From Acanthochlamys bracteata (taxonomy: Eukaryota; Streptophyta; Magnoliopsida; Pandanales; Velloziaceae), in NCBI GenBank assembly GCA_019914995.1, contig CM034128.1:4156501-4220500 (forward strand): 64,000 bases of DNA. Direction: 5' to 3'. Positions within the stretch are counted from its first letter, which is position 1; each line of letters starts with the position of its first letter. Under the pieces are notes generated by a model. It was given only the letters and a program-made list of their open reading frames with translations. It had not been told where the DNA came from and made no database searches. Shown here one piece after another: positions 23,116 through 35,770 of this stretch. A program made the translations under genes and the position numbers.

Positions 23116-24362
23116 GGGTTTGTATGAAGAATGTGCTAAAGGTTATGGGCCTGGCCTCCAGGTTCGGACTTCTAATCAAATAGGCCCGGTATCTTCATGG
23201 CCCTACTAATGTAAGTCTTAATTCTTTTCTTTTTATTTATAAAAATTAAATTACTTTTAGTTAAAAAGTAAATTACCGGCCGCCCTTTCAAGTACTTAAC
23301 GTCCAACCTTTTCTTCCTTTTTCGATAGTGAGAGAGTTGGAAAAGTCAAATTAATTGTAAATAGGTAATAAAGAGTTGATTAGTTGATTTAATAACAATA
23401 CTAATTCTCATTTTATATTAATTCACTTAACTCATATATTTAAAATAGGATAGGCCGAAATTAAAACTTGATAAAATATTTTAAATAAATTTAAGTGTGT
23501 TAATTGAATTGAACAATTTTTCGTTCTTGTTAAAGTCAATTTAGAATTATTTGTCAACTCTCAATAAAGTTATATTAGAGATTCAAATATCTGTAATAAA
23601 AGTATTACGAACTCTATAATATAATATTGTCATTCTTGTGATAATTACCGTTAAACATAGTGGATATGTATATTTAACCAATCAGATTGCGCACTTAAGA
23701 AAGAGTACTTTTAAAATATATTTTTTTAAAATTAAAAATATTTATTTTTTAAAAAATAAGCTATATTTTTTATTAAAAAATAGTAAAAATAAATAATAAA
23801 AATATTTTATTATATAAAGTTTTTTATACTTTCTAATATTGTAAATAAAATTTAAATATTTATAAAAAATATATTAAAAATATAAATTAAATAATTAAAT
23901 AATTATTTTCGTGAAACGGAAAGCCCAAATAGTGTAGCTGGTCGAAAAGTTCTTTCAATTTTACCAAATTTATTTTTTATTAAAATTAAAATTAAAATTT
24001 TCTTTGTATTTGAAGTTTATCAAAATTTGAATTTAGTATTATGAAATTCACTTGTTTTATCCTAAACTTAAAACACGCACGTACTAAGAGCTTTCCTTTA
24101 GTCCACGAAGAAGAATCTCATCCATTGATCCAACAGCAGTTGATCAAAACCGTTGAAGCGAGTAAACCGGGTTCCATCCAATCCCAAAAAGCTTGGAGCA
24201 AAAACCAAATCAAGTCATAACATTCTTTTTTTCTTTGTTCACTTGTTATGTTTTTTAAAACACGATCGCACGGGTCCCGCGTTTTCTTCGTGCTCGAGAG
24301 TTAAGAAGCAAAGAGCGAGAACCTGTTCGGCTGCCCGCGATTTTCGCCATCTCTTCATTCTC
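23116..24362. other. Divergent intergenic region between uS17c and the CNGC gene
   Basis: About 1.25 kb. Site II motifs for uS17c are at the left. The middle is AT-rich, with a possible eroded foldback near 23690-23935. The last 300 bp, which become GC-richer, are probably CNGC promoter and leader. No clear TATA box was seen for the CNGC gene. Confidence 0.6.
23146..23151. promoter_or_regulatory. Site II (TGGGCC) element upstream of uS17c
   Basis: TGGGCC at 23146-23151, with further GGCCC motifs within the next 65 bp. This matches the DAR GTPase 3 promoter and is typical of plant ribosomal-protein promoters. Its closeness to 23115 argues for translation starting at 23007. Confidence 0.5.
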
Positions 24363-24416
24363 ATGCCCGCGGCCGGCGTCCACCACCGTCGCCGCCATTG
24401 CCGCCGCCGCCGTTGA
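24363..24416 (+). promoter_or_regulatory. Arginine-rich uORF before the CNGC start codon
   Basis: An ATG at 24363 opens a 17-codon frame ending in TGA at 24414-24416, 36 nt before the main ATG at 24453 and in a different frame. The peptide begins MPAAGVHHRRRHCRRRR. If the transcript starts upstream of 24363, scanning ribosomes would meet it first, and poly-Arg codons could slow them. That it is transcribed and acts is inference. Confidence 0.4.
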
Positions 24417-24452
24417 AACCATCCGTTGCCACCGTACGGATGCGCGTTAGCA

Positions 24453-27400
24453 ATGAAACCTGGGTTTATCTCATCCCTCTCTTCTCCAGCTTCTATCCTT
24501 CTCCTACCCTTCCGCCGCGCGGCCCCGCGCGAGCTCGGCCTTCTTTACCGGCTACGCGGGCGCGGCGGCGAGACAGCAATCCTTGATCCGGGAGGAAGTT
24601 TTGTTCTATGGTGGAACTCGGTGTTTCTAGCCACGTGTCTACTGGGACTCTTCGTCGACCCGCTCCATTTCTATATCATGTACGTCGGCGGACCTGTTTG
24701 CATGAAGCTTGATCCAAGAATCACGGCGATCTGTACAACGTTGAGAACTATTTCGGATCTATTTTACTTCGCAAATATTTATTTGAAGTTTAGGATCGCG
24801 TTCATCGCGCCCAGCTCCCGCGTTTTCGGCCGCGGCGAGCTTGTTACTGATCCGCAGCAGATTGCTATCCGCTATCTCAAGGGAGATTTCATCATGGATC
24901 TTATTTGCAGCCTCCCGATTCCCCAGGTTTTTAACCTTTCTTTTTAATTTTTGGGAATGAGAAGTTTTAGTTTCAACTTCTTCTTTTCAGCTTTTATTCC
25001 CTTTAGTAATACATAATGGCCTGAAAGTAATCCTAGCCAACCTAGTAGTCATGATTGTTTGTGTGGTACTGCTGATAATGTGATTTCAGATTGAGGACAA
25101 CAGTGTCAAAGAATTCAGGTAGACAGCTCTGCCTAAATGTTGAATGTTGGGTTGCTGCTAATCATCATTGTGTTGCATGGGCCTCATGTTGATACTATAA
25201 TCGTGTAAGGCTGTGAGCCTGTGATGGTGTTTAAGTAATGGTTAGAGCAGGATAACACTTATTGGAGATTGTGCTTACTGTTCCTTTTATTTCAATGCTG
25301 ATTTTCTTGTGTTTCTGAAAAAAAAATTCTGACAATTCACACAGGGCGATGTAGGCTGAAGAAACACATGGTTGCCTAATTTTCTGCTGTTATTTTGGTT
25401 CTGATTGTCAGCCTGTGTCAAGGATATGGACCAGGAAACACTTGGGTTCAGGATTGGGACCTGTACTCTTTGCTTGGGCCAGGAGTGTTTTTGGATAGGA
25501 GAGTCCCGAGTCTCTTGATTTAAAGTACTTGTGAGATATTTAATTGTCTAGACCTTTCAGTTGAACAGAAACAAGAAGCATGAAAGTTGAATAGCTGAAA
25601 AACCTTAATTTGACTTAACTTTTTTGGTTCGACAGTGTGCCAAGAAGATGGAAAGAATATGATGCTGACAGCTTGGTGTTATTTAGATCTAGAAATTTTT
25701 GAGATTTTGGCCTCTGCATTTCAGTTGGAGGGTTTCATTTTAGTTACGTTGAGCAGTCTGACTTCACCTATGTAGTGCTTGTCAAGAAGTTGGTTGCTGG
25801 GATTATGGTAGTCTGAGATAAAGCTGTGGAGTTCACCACAAGTTTTGGTACAACAATGTGAGAACAGTTGAGTGAGAGGCATTATATTATGATCTTTGTG
25901 GTGTCTGCTAGGCACGATCATCAATCCTCTTGGCAGCCTTTGCTGCATTGTTGATTACCAATGTGAAGTGCGGTTGTTAGTATCGACTTAGAAACTCATA
26001 GTAGGTTGATGAGTAGGTAAAGCTAAGTAGCACCAAATAGCTCAACTCTACAAGACAGGAACCAGCTGATTATAATGTTGCATGAGAGAGCAATTTAGAA
26101 GATAGTTGCAGTTCTTTGTGGAAGTTCTTAAAACTTATGGAAGTTATGTTTAACTGTTGAAAGTTCAAAGTAACTACAGGTAGACTGTTGATTGTCATGA
26201 CATTGCTAATATCATACATTCTTGGTGATTTATATCATTAACTTCAGCTTTAGTGCATATATTATTGAATTTGACTCTACAGATTGCTCTGTTTCTTGAT
26301 TAAATGGTTATGTTTTGCATGAGATATTTCTGAAAGATTTTATTCTGAAACCTGCTGATCTTCTAAACTTCCATCTTATCTGTTTTGTAGATTATTGTTT
26401 GGGGTGTGATACCAGCTATAAGTGAGAACAAGACAGCTAGGCAATCTAACAACACATTGTCCATGATCATTATACTACAATATTTCCCGAGATTATTTCT
26501 TTTCATCATTATGAATGGAAGGATTGTTAGGCTTACTGGAGTTGTTTCAAGAAGTGCCTGGTTTGGAGCTGCATACAATCTAGGGCTTTATATGCTGGCT
26601 AGTCATGTACATATTTGAATCGCTTTTGTTTCTGATAACATATTGCTCTTTTAGAAGTTTAAGGCAAGCAGTGTGATATGACTTACTGCCTTTTGCTAGT
26701 GCAGGGTCTAGGGGCGTTATGGTACATGTTGTCAATGGAGCGACAATATTCTTGTTGGACCTCAGAGTGTGATAAAGAAGGAAGCTTTTGTAGCAAGGAT
26801 TACTTCGACTGTAACACCTTAGAGCATGAACAAAGACAAGAGTGGCTGAGCAATACGACTGTGATCTTCACATGTGATGCTACTAACAGCACTACTACTT
26901 TTAATTTCGGCATGTTCGCAGAAGTTTTGAATGGTGAAGTTGTTGGGGCATCATTTCTTGGAAAATATCTGTATTGCCTGTGGTGGGGTTTAAAAAATTT
27001 GAGGTACAGTCTCTTGCTTAGGAAGTTTAGCTCCAAACTCTACCAGAGAGTGTTTTTGGGTTTTTCAATACTCAATCGAGAAAGATGAAAACCATGAAAA
27101 TATTTTCTTGCAATCTTTTTGTGGTTCTCATGGATGTGTCAATTGCTACTTGCAGTTCCTACGGGCAGAACCTAGATACAAGCACGTACGTGAAAGAGAC
27201 ACTTTTTGCAATTTCCATATGTGTGATGGGTCTTGTCCTATTTGCCCATCTCATAGGCAAGATGCAGGTATCAATATTTTACATCAATTTATTTGTGGAA
27301 TGTCTTGGAACTTATCTATCTAGAAATTGATATCATAAGGAAAATCCACTACTGAGTACTGAGTTGACTTATCTCCAAACTAGTTGCAGTCTTGCTAATT

Positions 27401-28695
27401 TATAATCAGGAAAACGGATATCTTCTTTGTCTCTTCAACTTTGGCACCCTGACCAGTTGTAACGAATATCTTCTTATGCAGGCGTATTTGGCATCGTCTA
27501 ACATGAGAGTTGAAGAGTGGAGAGTTAAACGAAGAGATATAGAGGAGTGGATGAGGCATCGCCAGCTACCACATGATTTGCAAGAACGAGTTCGCCGCTT
27601 TGTTCAATACAAGTGGATTGCTACCAGAGGTGTGGATGAAGAATCCATTCTCCGCTCTTTGCCTTTAGACCTACGTCGTGAAATTCAGAGGCATCTCAGT
27701 CTCTCTCTTGTTAGACGAGTGAGTATAAAACTTAATTTTGCATTCTGGTCTTTAACATGCAGCTTGTTTACCTGGGGAAGCATAAGCACATTGATAGTAA
27801 CAAGAACTCAGAAAGGATAAGCACAGATCTTGTTATGCCATTCTTTCATCAAGAGAGTTACTGCAATTTACCAGCTAAATTCGCTCCACATTCATGCAAT
27901 ATGCAGGTACCATTTTTCTCACAAATGGATGATCAGCTTCTGGATGCCATTTGCGAACGCCTAGTATCATCTCTGAGCACTAAGGATACGTACATTGTTC
28001 GAGAAGGTGATCCAGTGAATGAAATGATCTTTGTCATCAGAGGGCAGCTGGAAAGCTCCACAACCAATGGAGGAAGAACAGGTTTCTTCAACTGCATAAC
28101 ACTTAGACCTGGGGACTTCTGCGGTGAAGAGCTGTTGACATGGGCCTTGATGCCAAACTCTAGCATCAACTTGCCTTTGTCAACTCGAACTGTCCGTGCC
28201 CTTGATGAAGTAGAAGCCTTTGCTCTCCGAGCTGAAGATCTCAAGTTTGTTGCTCATCAGTTCAAGCGTCTACATAGCAGGAAACTTCAACATGCCTTCA
28301 GGTACTACTCTCATCAGTGGAGAACATGGGGAGCTTGCTTCATTCAAGCTGCTTGGAGAAGGTTCAAGAAGAGAAAACTGGCTAGAGAATTGGCTTCGCA
28401 AGAAAGCCACTACTACATGCAATACACGGAGGACATGGCGATAGCTGCAGGAGACGAAGGTGCCCCGTTGCTTGTGGTCTTCAACGAAAACAACGGTGAA
28501 TCACCTAAAGAAAAGGAAAAGCATGCTAATCCACTAGGTACTACTTTAATTGCTTCAAAGTTTGCAAAGAACACGAAAAAGGGAGCACACCAGAAGGTCC
28601 AGAGATTGGATCATGAGTCTGTAAGTATAAAAATGCCAAAGCTGATGAAACCCCAAGAACCTGATTTTTCCATGAATCATGAAGATAGTGTATGA
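24453..28695 (+). CDS. Cyclic nucleotide-gated ion channel, CNGC16/18-type (group III)
   Basis: Six exons: 24453-24926, 26391-26606, 26705-27003, 27156-27267, 27482-27718 and 27907-28695, giving 708 residues with continuous phases; CNGC16/18 are about 700. CNGCs are plasma-membrane, mostly Ca2+-permeable channels controlled by calmodulin; CNGC16 and 18 act in pollen. Visible features are a short cytosolic N terminus (about 50 residues), S1 from about LDPGGSFVLWWNSVF, the block FIAPSSRVFGRGELVTDP, the Cys-rich S5-pore linker, the pore WWGLKNLSSYGQNL with GQN at 333-335, the C-linker HRQLPHDLQERVRRFVQYKW, the phosphate-binding cassette GDFCGEELL near 515-523 and the IQ motif FIQAAWRRFKKRK near 591-603. 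The tail KMPKLMKPQEPDFS is group III-like. The start was chosen as the first in-frame ATG after an upstream stop. CNGC16 versus CNGC18 orthology is unresolved. Confidence 0.88.
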
Positions 28696-30286
28696 CATCA
28701 GCGACAGTTCTAGCTGTTGTAAATTTGTGAAAAGAAAGAAAAAAAGAAAAGAGAGTACCTAGGAATCAACATCAATGCACACTGATTGTAGTAACATTGT
28801 AATTTTTTTCACCTAGAAGGAAAGCAATTGCTTGCTCCTCAACAACTAGTTTTGGTGACGCCCCAAAAGAATTGGGAGACATGAATATAAGGAGTTTATT
28901 AGAATAAGTAGTTTATTTTTTAAATAATTAATTTAGGTTTCTTTCTGAAATAAAAGGTTTATTTCATAAATATATTTGGATTAAAAACGTGTTTATTTTT
29001 TAAAATAAGATGAGAATGGTGTTTGAGTGAAAATTACTTATAAGCTGAAAAAAACAGAAATATTTTTTAGTATAATGAATTATTTATATTAAATTTATAA
29101 ATCTCTTTTAATATATAATTTTATTTTAACATTTTTTTACACATATTTAACTTTTAAATATTTTTTAATAAAATAGATTTCAGACTCGAGATACGAGCGA
29201 AATTTTTAAATGATCAAGAGTAATTTTGTCGAACGTTTAGGGATATGAACGTATTTTAAAACTTATCGTAGATAAAAATATTTCATCGTCAATAAGTGAC
29301 TTCTAAATAAGCATTTTATTTATATATAAAGCTGACTTTACTTAAAAAATAAGCTGCAATAAGGCGTTTATGTTAAACTCACCTAAATACTCAAAAACAT
29401 TTTCTGAAGTTTATTTGGACTTATTGGTTCTTCTAAGTGAAGCCAAAATATTTTCATATAAGCTACAATTAGATTTGTGTTATTACGATGTGCTTATTCC
29501 CAATGCAAGAACAAGAATATGTGATATATATTGACGATCTTAGGCTCCTCCAACTAATATGAGATCGACAGGAATTCGAGTTATACATGCTTGGTTGATA
29601 ACGGCCATTGAATAGAAACCTTTTACCAATCCAATAAGAAAGATTTTTATTTAAAAAAAAAAAAAGAAAGAAAGGAGACGTTTTATATTATTTTTCAAAT
29701 AATTATTATTTTATTAAAATTTTACAGTCTTCAATAAAAATTTTACATTCTTGATAGCTATATAATAAAAATAAAAATATAATTATATGTAAAAATAAAA
29801 TTTTTTACCATCTTGATAGCGTCCTAAAATATCCACAAATCATATTTTAACTCTTGAAAACTAACAGGAGAATCTCAAAGATACTTATTATTTAGGCCAA
29901 AGAAATAGTAAAAAAAGTATAGTTTTAAAAAGAAAATCATAAATTTGCTATAATTTTTTGAAAAAGTCACCTATAATTATTTCATATTCTTTAAATTTAA
30001 AAAAATATATATCTATGACAATGTGTGTAAGATCATGGAGAAGTTATTACCAGCGTTAGCGTGAAGAGCATGCCATTTAAAAAATTGAAAAAAAAAAAAA
30101 GAATTACTTGTGCTTTTGGCGAGTTCAATGCTCGTGATGGGCCCCAACGTTTATAATGAATTAAGTAGTTATCCCGTTTTTCTTCGTTTCACCGGGACGG
30201 CAAAAGCAAGCTGACTAATTCCCTCCTACCAAATTTATTATACAATCTACTCTCCCTCGTTTTCTCAATTCACTTCATGAAGCAAA
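28696..30286. other. Intergenic, AT-rich
   Basis: About 1.6 kb. CNGC 3' UTR probably covers the first 150 bp. The rest is AT-rich with several short foldback-like stretches (about 28900-29400 and 29640-29830) and poly-A runs, then the promoter of the small membrane-protein gene. No other gene is supported. Confidence 0.6.
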
Positions 30287-30712
30287 ATGCCTATAACAGA
30301 TGAAGAAGAAGAAGAAGAAGAAGAATTCAAGCAAACACAAGAACAACAACAACTAGAATTCGTTGAACCATCGCCGTCGATCATTACCAGATTCGATAAT
30401 CTAACGCAGCGAAGGAGAGGATGGAGAGCTTTCTGGGCTATGTTTTTAATCCTCTGCTCCCCGGTTTTACTTCCGTTAATCTGTGCGTTCTTCCCTGTAT
30501 TCTTTCTCTTCTCTTCTCTTCTCCGTCTTACAAGACCATCGAAGCGACGGAGGAGAACTGACCGCCGTCGTGGAGAAGAAGAGTTCGCTGCCTGCGGTGA
30601 TGGTGGTGGTGGGGAGACGAAGGGGAAGGAGAAGCGGCAATTGCTGCAGCGGTATTTGGAAGACCAGATTCGATTAGCCGCGTCCTCCTTGGGCTGTGAC
30701 GAGAATCAATGA
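30287..30712 (+). CDS. Small single-pass membrane protein, function unknown
   Basis: Intronless frame of 141 residues, MPITDEEEEEEEEFKQ to LGCDENQ. I do not recognise a named family. The N terminus is very acidic (eight Glu in a row, from a GAA/GAG repeat) and Gln-rich. A long hydrophobic stretch at about residues 48-80 (WAMFLILCSPVLLPLICAFF onward) can form one membrane helix or a hairpin. It is followed by a strongly basic cluster SKRRRRTDRRR and a Gly-rich, Lys-rich tail ending in a possible short amphipathic helix (LLQRYLEDQIRLAASSL). The basic cluster after the helix suggests a cytosolic C terminus (positive-inside rule). GC content exceeds the flanks, and a good start context (AAAATGCC) supports a real gene. 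A (CT)20 tract follows 48 bp after the stop, within the likely 3' UTR. Confidence 0.55.
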   Translation: MPITDEEEEEEEEFKQTQEQQQLEFVEPSPSIITRFDNLTQRRRGWRAFWAMFLILCSPVLLPLICAFFPVFFLFSSLLRLTRPSKRRRRTDRRRGEEEFAACGDGGGGETKGKEKRQLLQRYLEDQIRLAASSLGCDENQ

Positions 30713-30759
30713 AACAATCAGTCAATCAGCAACATTTGTAAATTGCTCATATTGAATTT

Positions 30760-30760
<1 letters not shown>

Positions 30761-30800
<40 letters not shown>
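30761..30800. repeat. (CT)20 microsatellite
   Basis: Forty uninterrupted bases of CT repeat, 48 bp downstream of the stop codon of the small membrane-protein gene, probably within its 3' UTR. Confidence 0.95.
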
Positions 30801-30803
<3 letters not shown>

Positions 30804-33070
30804 CATGTTTAAAGATAGAAAGAAGAAAACGGATGTAATTTGAATCCATGAAGCTGATGAACATGAAGAAGAATAGATGATTTCTCATTTTCGTCTTCTG
30901 TTTCAGTTCAGGTCTTCTTCTTGTTTATATTTCTTCTAAGTTGTGTAAACTTTAACTGTGAAAATCGTTCTGGATTTTGCTGTTAATTTAATTGTGGATA
31001 AATCAGTTTAGTTAAGTGCGTGTATTAAATATTTGTAATTGAATTTACTAAAAATAAAAAATAAGATATAGAATTTTTTAAAAAATAAAATAAAAATAGA
31101 TTTCAGTATTTATATTTCAATAGATTTTAAAAATGTATTAAAAATTAAAAGATATAATTATATTAAAAAATATATAAATAAAAAAGTTAAAATAAAAATT
31201 TTGAATGTAAAAATAAAATTCTAAATTTTTGTGTAATTAAAATATAAAAATTATTTAAAATTTAAAATTTGATAGAAAAAAATAAAATTACAAGTATCAA
31301 GAAGGACCGACAATTGAGAAAGCATAACTGTTGCTTTGGTCTTTTGAGTTTTGTTAGAAATTCTTTATGAAATAAATTTTTTTTAAAATAAAAAATATTT
31401 TTATTTTTTTTAAAATACATTTTATTTTATTTTTATTTTTAAAAAAATAATAAAAGTATATAATAAAAATATCTCATTTTAAAAATTTTTTTACACTTTT
31501 TAAAATTTTAAATTAATTTTTTATATATTTATAAAATATGTATTAAATAATATAAAATTTTTAAAAAAAATTAAAACGCAGCATTTCAGACACTCTCCCA
31601 GACGCTCTCTAAGTAATAAAAGTGAAACCAATAATCCTTGGTCCGTTTGAATGCGAAAATAAACAAAAATAAACATAATAAAAGAATAAAATTAATAAAA
31701 TTAATTTATTATATATATATATTAATAAAAAATAAAAATAAAATATTATTATTAGATTTTGAATATTTTATATTCATACTTGAAGAAGAATAGAGTAGAG
31801 TCGAGTAAAAACAAAAGAAATTACTTTATAATATTTTTTATTGATTAATTTAGTTGGTCGGTTAGAAAAAACAAAAAATAGAAATAATGGTAGCTGACGA
31901 AAGAACGCCCGAAATAGCTTCTATTTAATAAAAAATCGCTTCTGAGCTGGAACGGATAATTTTTTTAACTTGTTAGGGTCCTGAAATATTTCATAGTTCT
32001 GATCATTTACTCTTACTTCCGGTTGGATTTAATCGATTACTCTTTATATTAAAATAATAAAAAGAATGTTTTTCTTAATATTTATAATTAATTTATAAAT
32101 AAAAGTAAAAAAAATAATCGATTTTTTGTTACTTTTATTTAATCTCCGTCTAAATATACTCTCGAGGTTTTTCTGCAACAAGAAAAAAATGTGTCTGATC
32201 TGATGCCTTACTTTTGGTGTTCGACTCGTTGGCTTAATTAGCTTTAAGTCGTTAAAGCCAGATAGTTGTGTAACACTTGCACGTTAGTTATTAGCAATTA
32301 TTGCAGCAAGGTATAAATAAAAAACAAGAGATTATTTAGCTTACCCACGAGAAGATTTTGTTGGAAGTGTGATGATTGGTTAATAATCTTCTTTCCTCTC
32401 TCACATGCCATGTTTTATGATCAATAGACAACGCCAGCATAAAATTAGTTTCTTATTTTGTGGCTGGGTGTTATGTTTATATCCGAATCAACAATATTCC
32501 TCTTTCACTTTACGAACGACTAATCTTCGCAGGATACAATGTCCCAACTTCGAAAAATCTACATGCAGTCGTAATCCTGCATTCCGTTTACATATCCGCC
32601 ACAGATCAATGGATAAGTATCTCTGATTTCTATAGAATATATGTACTTCAAGAAAAGTACTGGAACTAACTTCCAACAGAAGCATTTATGGGGCTATACA
32701 GGTTAGAAGTTTTTCAGAGAAGCGATAGTATGTAAAAAATTATTCCTATATTGGATCGCGTAATGATTTTTTTATGTAGTTGAGCGACTGTTACAACTTA
32801 ACAAAAAATCATACTCTATAAGCTGCCCTTCCTATGTAATCAAAGAATTTGTACATTGAATTATGGACACCTGGCGGGTGAAATGTGGATCACTAAAAGA
32901 ACTGCGAAATCTTCCCTGCAGGATGAAACTACCAAGAATGGAATGAATTTCTAGTCTAGGACACAATCGAATGATTCCTGTTGGACGACTGCTACTTACA
33001 CCGTGTATCAACAGACCTGTGCATGACAATGAACTGTTCTACTCATGCTCTTTGTACATCTCAGCAAAGT
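30801..33070. other. Intergenic, AT-rich, between convergent genes
   Basis: About 2.3 kb. A foldback-like A/T block at about 31340-31612 (ending CACTCTCCCAGACGCTCTC) may be an eroded MITE. From roughly 32.8 kb to 33070 the sequence is probably the 3' UTR of the minus-strand O-fucosyltransferase gene. Open frames near 32.4-32.7 kb lack any family resemblance. Confidence 0.6.
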
Positions 33071-35718
33071 TTAGCTCTCTGCTACCTGACACATGCAGTC
33101 AGGCATTGGGTAAGTGTAGACGCATTGATCTGATCTTCTCAGTGCTACTCCTCTTGAGTCACTGTGACGGTATGCATCCCGCATATTCCTTTCAAATTTG
33201 TCCCAACTGTAGAATTAAGTGATGAAGGTAAATAAAACAAAACCTTGCAACAACATCAGACACTGTGAAACTCGCACAAGTTGAATATTACCTAATCTTT
33301 GGGTTATCAAAAGACAATACCAATCTCTTTTTTTCAGGATTGATCGTCTTTGCGTGGCCATTGTAAAGAAAACGTCTGTGCCCAATCATGAAGTGCGGGA
33401 AGTTGCCACCTTGTGTGGTGACAAATACTTCACTCTGAGTACAGACAGTGTAGTCAATTGCTGCCAACCGGGATGAGTGTCCCTACATAATAAACCACAA
33501 AATGTTAGAACAAAAGAAAAACGATTTCTGCCTTTCTTTCAAGTTATGGCCATTGATTGATAAGGAGAAGGAAACCAAACAAACATGGCAAGTAGTTTAT
33601 GAACAGAATTTCCAAATACAGAAGACAAAGGGCTGTTTCTAAAGGCATTGGCCTAACATGAATTATATTCACAAGCCATGCTGTTGCAATGAAATGGAAG
33701 CCAACACAGTGTTATTATATGAAGGCAATGGGACTATGTGTCCATGACAAACACAATCTACAAGTGGGTGCCAAATTGTCCCCTTTTGATGTTTTGGCTT
33801 GGTAATTTAGAGAACTATTTTCTGTTTTTTATATTAAAACATTGGACGAAAAATTATCTCATGGAAACTGGAGCAATAGTTCAGAGAATTGACGACGGCA
33901 AAGAAGCATGGAAGCATGCTTCTTCACTGCAAAGCAACAGCAAAAACAGTAGCAAGTACCTTTTTGGAACAGTTAAAATTGATAACATTTTTCTACATGC
34001 AACAATTGTATTATATTTCTGGAAGTATGTTACCTTAAATGGTGCAAGTTCCTCCTCTGAGGCTAGAGTCTCCTTTGTCTCTAGAAGTGGAAACATTTTT
34101 CTAAGAGGTGCCATATGTTTTTCTTCATTGTAAAGTTTCCCCGAAGCAACATAAATTGGGGTTGAACTATCAAATCCCATGCCTCTGAGCATCATCGCAA
34201 CCTGAGAACATGTAACAAAATCAATTCAGCATCACAAATGTCCAAAGGATTAAGAATGCTTTAACAATAAACTTACAAAAACACTGAATGACAAAATTAC
34301 AGTTTTCACAATTAGATGATTACTGAAAATCTTTATTACTGAAAATCTTAAAAGTGAACATGCCACCTTCAGAGAGATCCACATAGATATACACATACCA
34401 CATAGAAAGCCGCAATTACGCTAATAAAGAGACTAGAGAGATTTAAATGGGTTTCAAGTGAGAAGGTAGAGTTTGAAATGAGTTTTTGTTGAGCTAGACG
34501 TTTTCTTCCGAAACAATTCATGTGATGCTCCATAGTGTCACTTCAAAATTGAGATAAAAGAAATATCACTAAGAAACTTGAAATGTAATGTATATAGAAC
34601 ACACCTCTACTGGAGTCAGTGGACACTTCCCCTTCTGTCTGTTTCCCTCTGGGCTATCGTCTCGACCAGGCCTTTTAAACTTTCCTCTCCAACTCCTTTC
34701 ACGAACATAATCCATTTCACGTTTCACTTCCTTGCCACTATCGTAAGTGCAGTATGTGTAGGCCACAATATCCTATAATACAGAGATTTAGCATTTAAAA
34801 TAGTTAATCTTAGAGAATTTGTTCAAAATATCGGTACCTCTTCAAAGCGAAGGTGGATGGAAACATATTTGCCACCGCTATTAGAACTCTTCTTCATCAT
34901 TCTCTCCACAATCTTATCTCCAAGAACTCTAATGGGTTCGGTAAACCTCAATGCTTCATAATTAGCCAAGCATCTCAGCCCCATGAATGCAGAGGGAACT
35001 GAGTAAGCCAATCTATTGTAGAATGGTGCAATCCGTACAGCCCTTCATTGTAATATTAAGATGGTGATAAGTTGATGATAATACTATGTGAAGAAAAAAA
35101 ATCATAATGCACAACTCCCAATAAAAACATAAGATGAACATAATTATGGAGAGCTAGATAATCCCATAAGCCACTTGGACGTGCTTGAGCAATTTGGAAG
35201 CAACTTAATTCACAGCTGGACATGAATTTACTTGGGTAGAAGTCCACAAAATATCCTCAAGCTGAGATAAAGCAGGCAACTATTCCACCAAGAGAACCAA
35301 AACCAAACATGGGTCTAAACCCTAAGCAATACTTGCTTGTCAAGAAATATAATAGTGCTTCAATCACATCTTCCATATTCCACCAAAGCTCCTCATTGCT
35401 ATTCGTTGCTACTACTGCAACTGTTAGACTTATTTAGACCATGTTGTCCAATATAAATACCGTACACAGAAGTTTAAAACTTTGGCTTCTTTGAGTAGAA
35501 ATCTTGCAATCAAATAAATAAATGCAAGTTGTTATGGTATAAATAAATGCAATCAAATATAATAAGTCGTCTGGCATAGCATGCAATTTAACAAGCACGT
35601 AATAAATTTAAATGGGTTTACATCTATGGCATAGCAACTATTTTGTTTACGTATTTGTAAAAAAGTTTAAAAACTTAAAAAATTAAAAAAAAATAGAAAA
35701 AGAGAGGAAGATTCATAT

Positions 35719-35770
<52 letters not shown>

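Noticed and set aside
33738-34133. Plus-strand frame of 131 codons
   Set aside because: It is antisense to the O-fucosyltransferase exon 34034-34201 and the adjoining intron; no homology or start context supports it.
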